Notes under the pieces: model-generated
Database searches by the model: none
What the model saw: the letters and a program-made list of their open reading frames with translations, nothing else
What the model was told of the DNA's origin: nothing
Made by a program: the position numbers and the translations under genes
Source of the DNA: an uncultured Prevotella sp.
Lineage (GTDB): Bacteria > Bacteroidota > Bacteroidia > Bacteroidales > Bacteroidaceae
Length of the DNA: 23,025 nt
Assembly (NCBI GenBank): GCA_900544825.1
Contig: UQWP01000060.1
Coordinates: 1-23,025 of the forward strand
Direction: 5' to 3'
Shown: positions 22,997 through 23,025 of the stretch, one piece after another
Position numbering within the stretch: position 1 is the first letter of the stretch
Layout: each line of letters begins with the position of its first letter

Positions 22997-23025
22997 GTGT
23001 GTTGTCTAATGGGTGCAAGTCCCTA
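22997..23025 (+). mobile_element. Candidate 5' end of a group II intron (cut by the window edge)
   Basis: GTGTG at 22997-23001 matches the GUGYG 5' end of bacterial group II introns. The hairpin-forming GGGTGCAAGTCCC at 23011-23023 matches the conserved early domain I sequence found a few bases in. The element begins 14 bp after a strong terminator, the kind of site preferred by class C group II introns. The reverse-transcriptase ORF and domain V would lie outside the window, so this remains a candidate. Confidence 0.45.

Noticed and set aside
1..23025. tRNA, rRNA or intact transposase genes
   Set aside because: No cloverleaf, rRNA-like sequence or DDE/serine/tyrosine recombinase ORF was recognised; the HTH gene at 1244-1516 is the only element-associated protein.

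Overview
The window reads as a Bacteroidota chromosome segment, most likely from a Prevotella/Segatella-type gut bacterium. The lineage call rests on several features. Promoters have the TTTG-N19/20-TAnnTTTG form found only in this phylum. There is a lipidated TamA-type barrel (TamL), two beta-barrels of the TonB-receptor-like 'outer membrane beta-barrel' class, a fused HisB and a BspA-type leucine-rich-repeat protein. Genus-level placement is inference.

Layout. Positions 1-1712 are AT-rich accessory DNA: the tail of a RhuM-like protein, a small cysteine-rich ORF coupled to a small membrane protein behind a very good promoter, a hairpin-rich non-coding stretch, and an excisionase-like helix-turn-helix gene on the minus strand. 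From about 1713 the sequence looks like ordinary core genome. It holds an outer-membrane barrel, a membrane-anchored alpha/beta hydrolase, an HI0933/BaiN-type flavoprotein, an FKBP prolyl isomerase, a second barrel divergent from a histidine kinase/response regulator pair, and then ppx, ppk and an LRR gene as one minus-strand operon. Divergent from that operon is an OprP/OprO-type porin. After it come hisB, a four-helix membrane protein and a TrmH-family methyltransferase (minus strand), tamL, a small lipoprotein (minus, overlapping the tamL end) and a YycJ/WalJ-like metallo-hydrolase. The last 29 bases look like the 5' end of a group II intron lying just past a strong terminator.

How genes may work together. 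The most interesting unit is the polyphosphate/phosphate divergon at 11402-16431. The LRR-ppk-ppx operon and the porin diverge from one 304-bp intergenic region. That region carries six phased TTAC half-sites with two inverted copies, placed between the two promoters. This looks like a Pho-box-like operator, which would tie phosphate uptake and polyphosphate turnover to one regulator. The LRR protein ends in a long Lys/Ala/Glu tail, a type of sequence that could bind polyphosphate. Both ideas are inference and testable.

Almost every start in the core part was set by combining a TAnnTTTG promoter with homology or a signal peptide. Several open frames extend upstream of the promoter and were shortened accordingly. 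No tRNA, rRNA, CRISPR array or intact transposase was seen.
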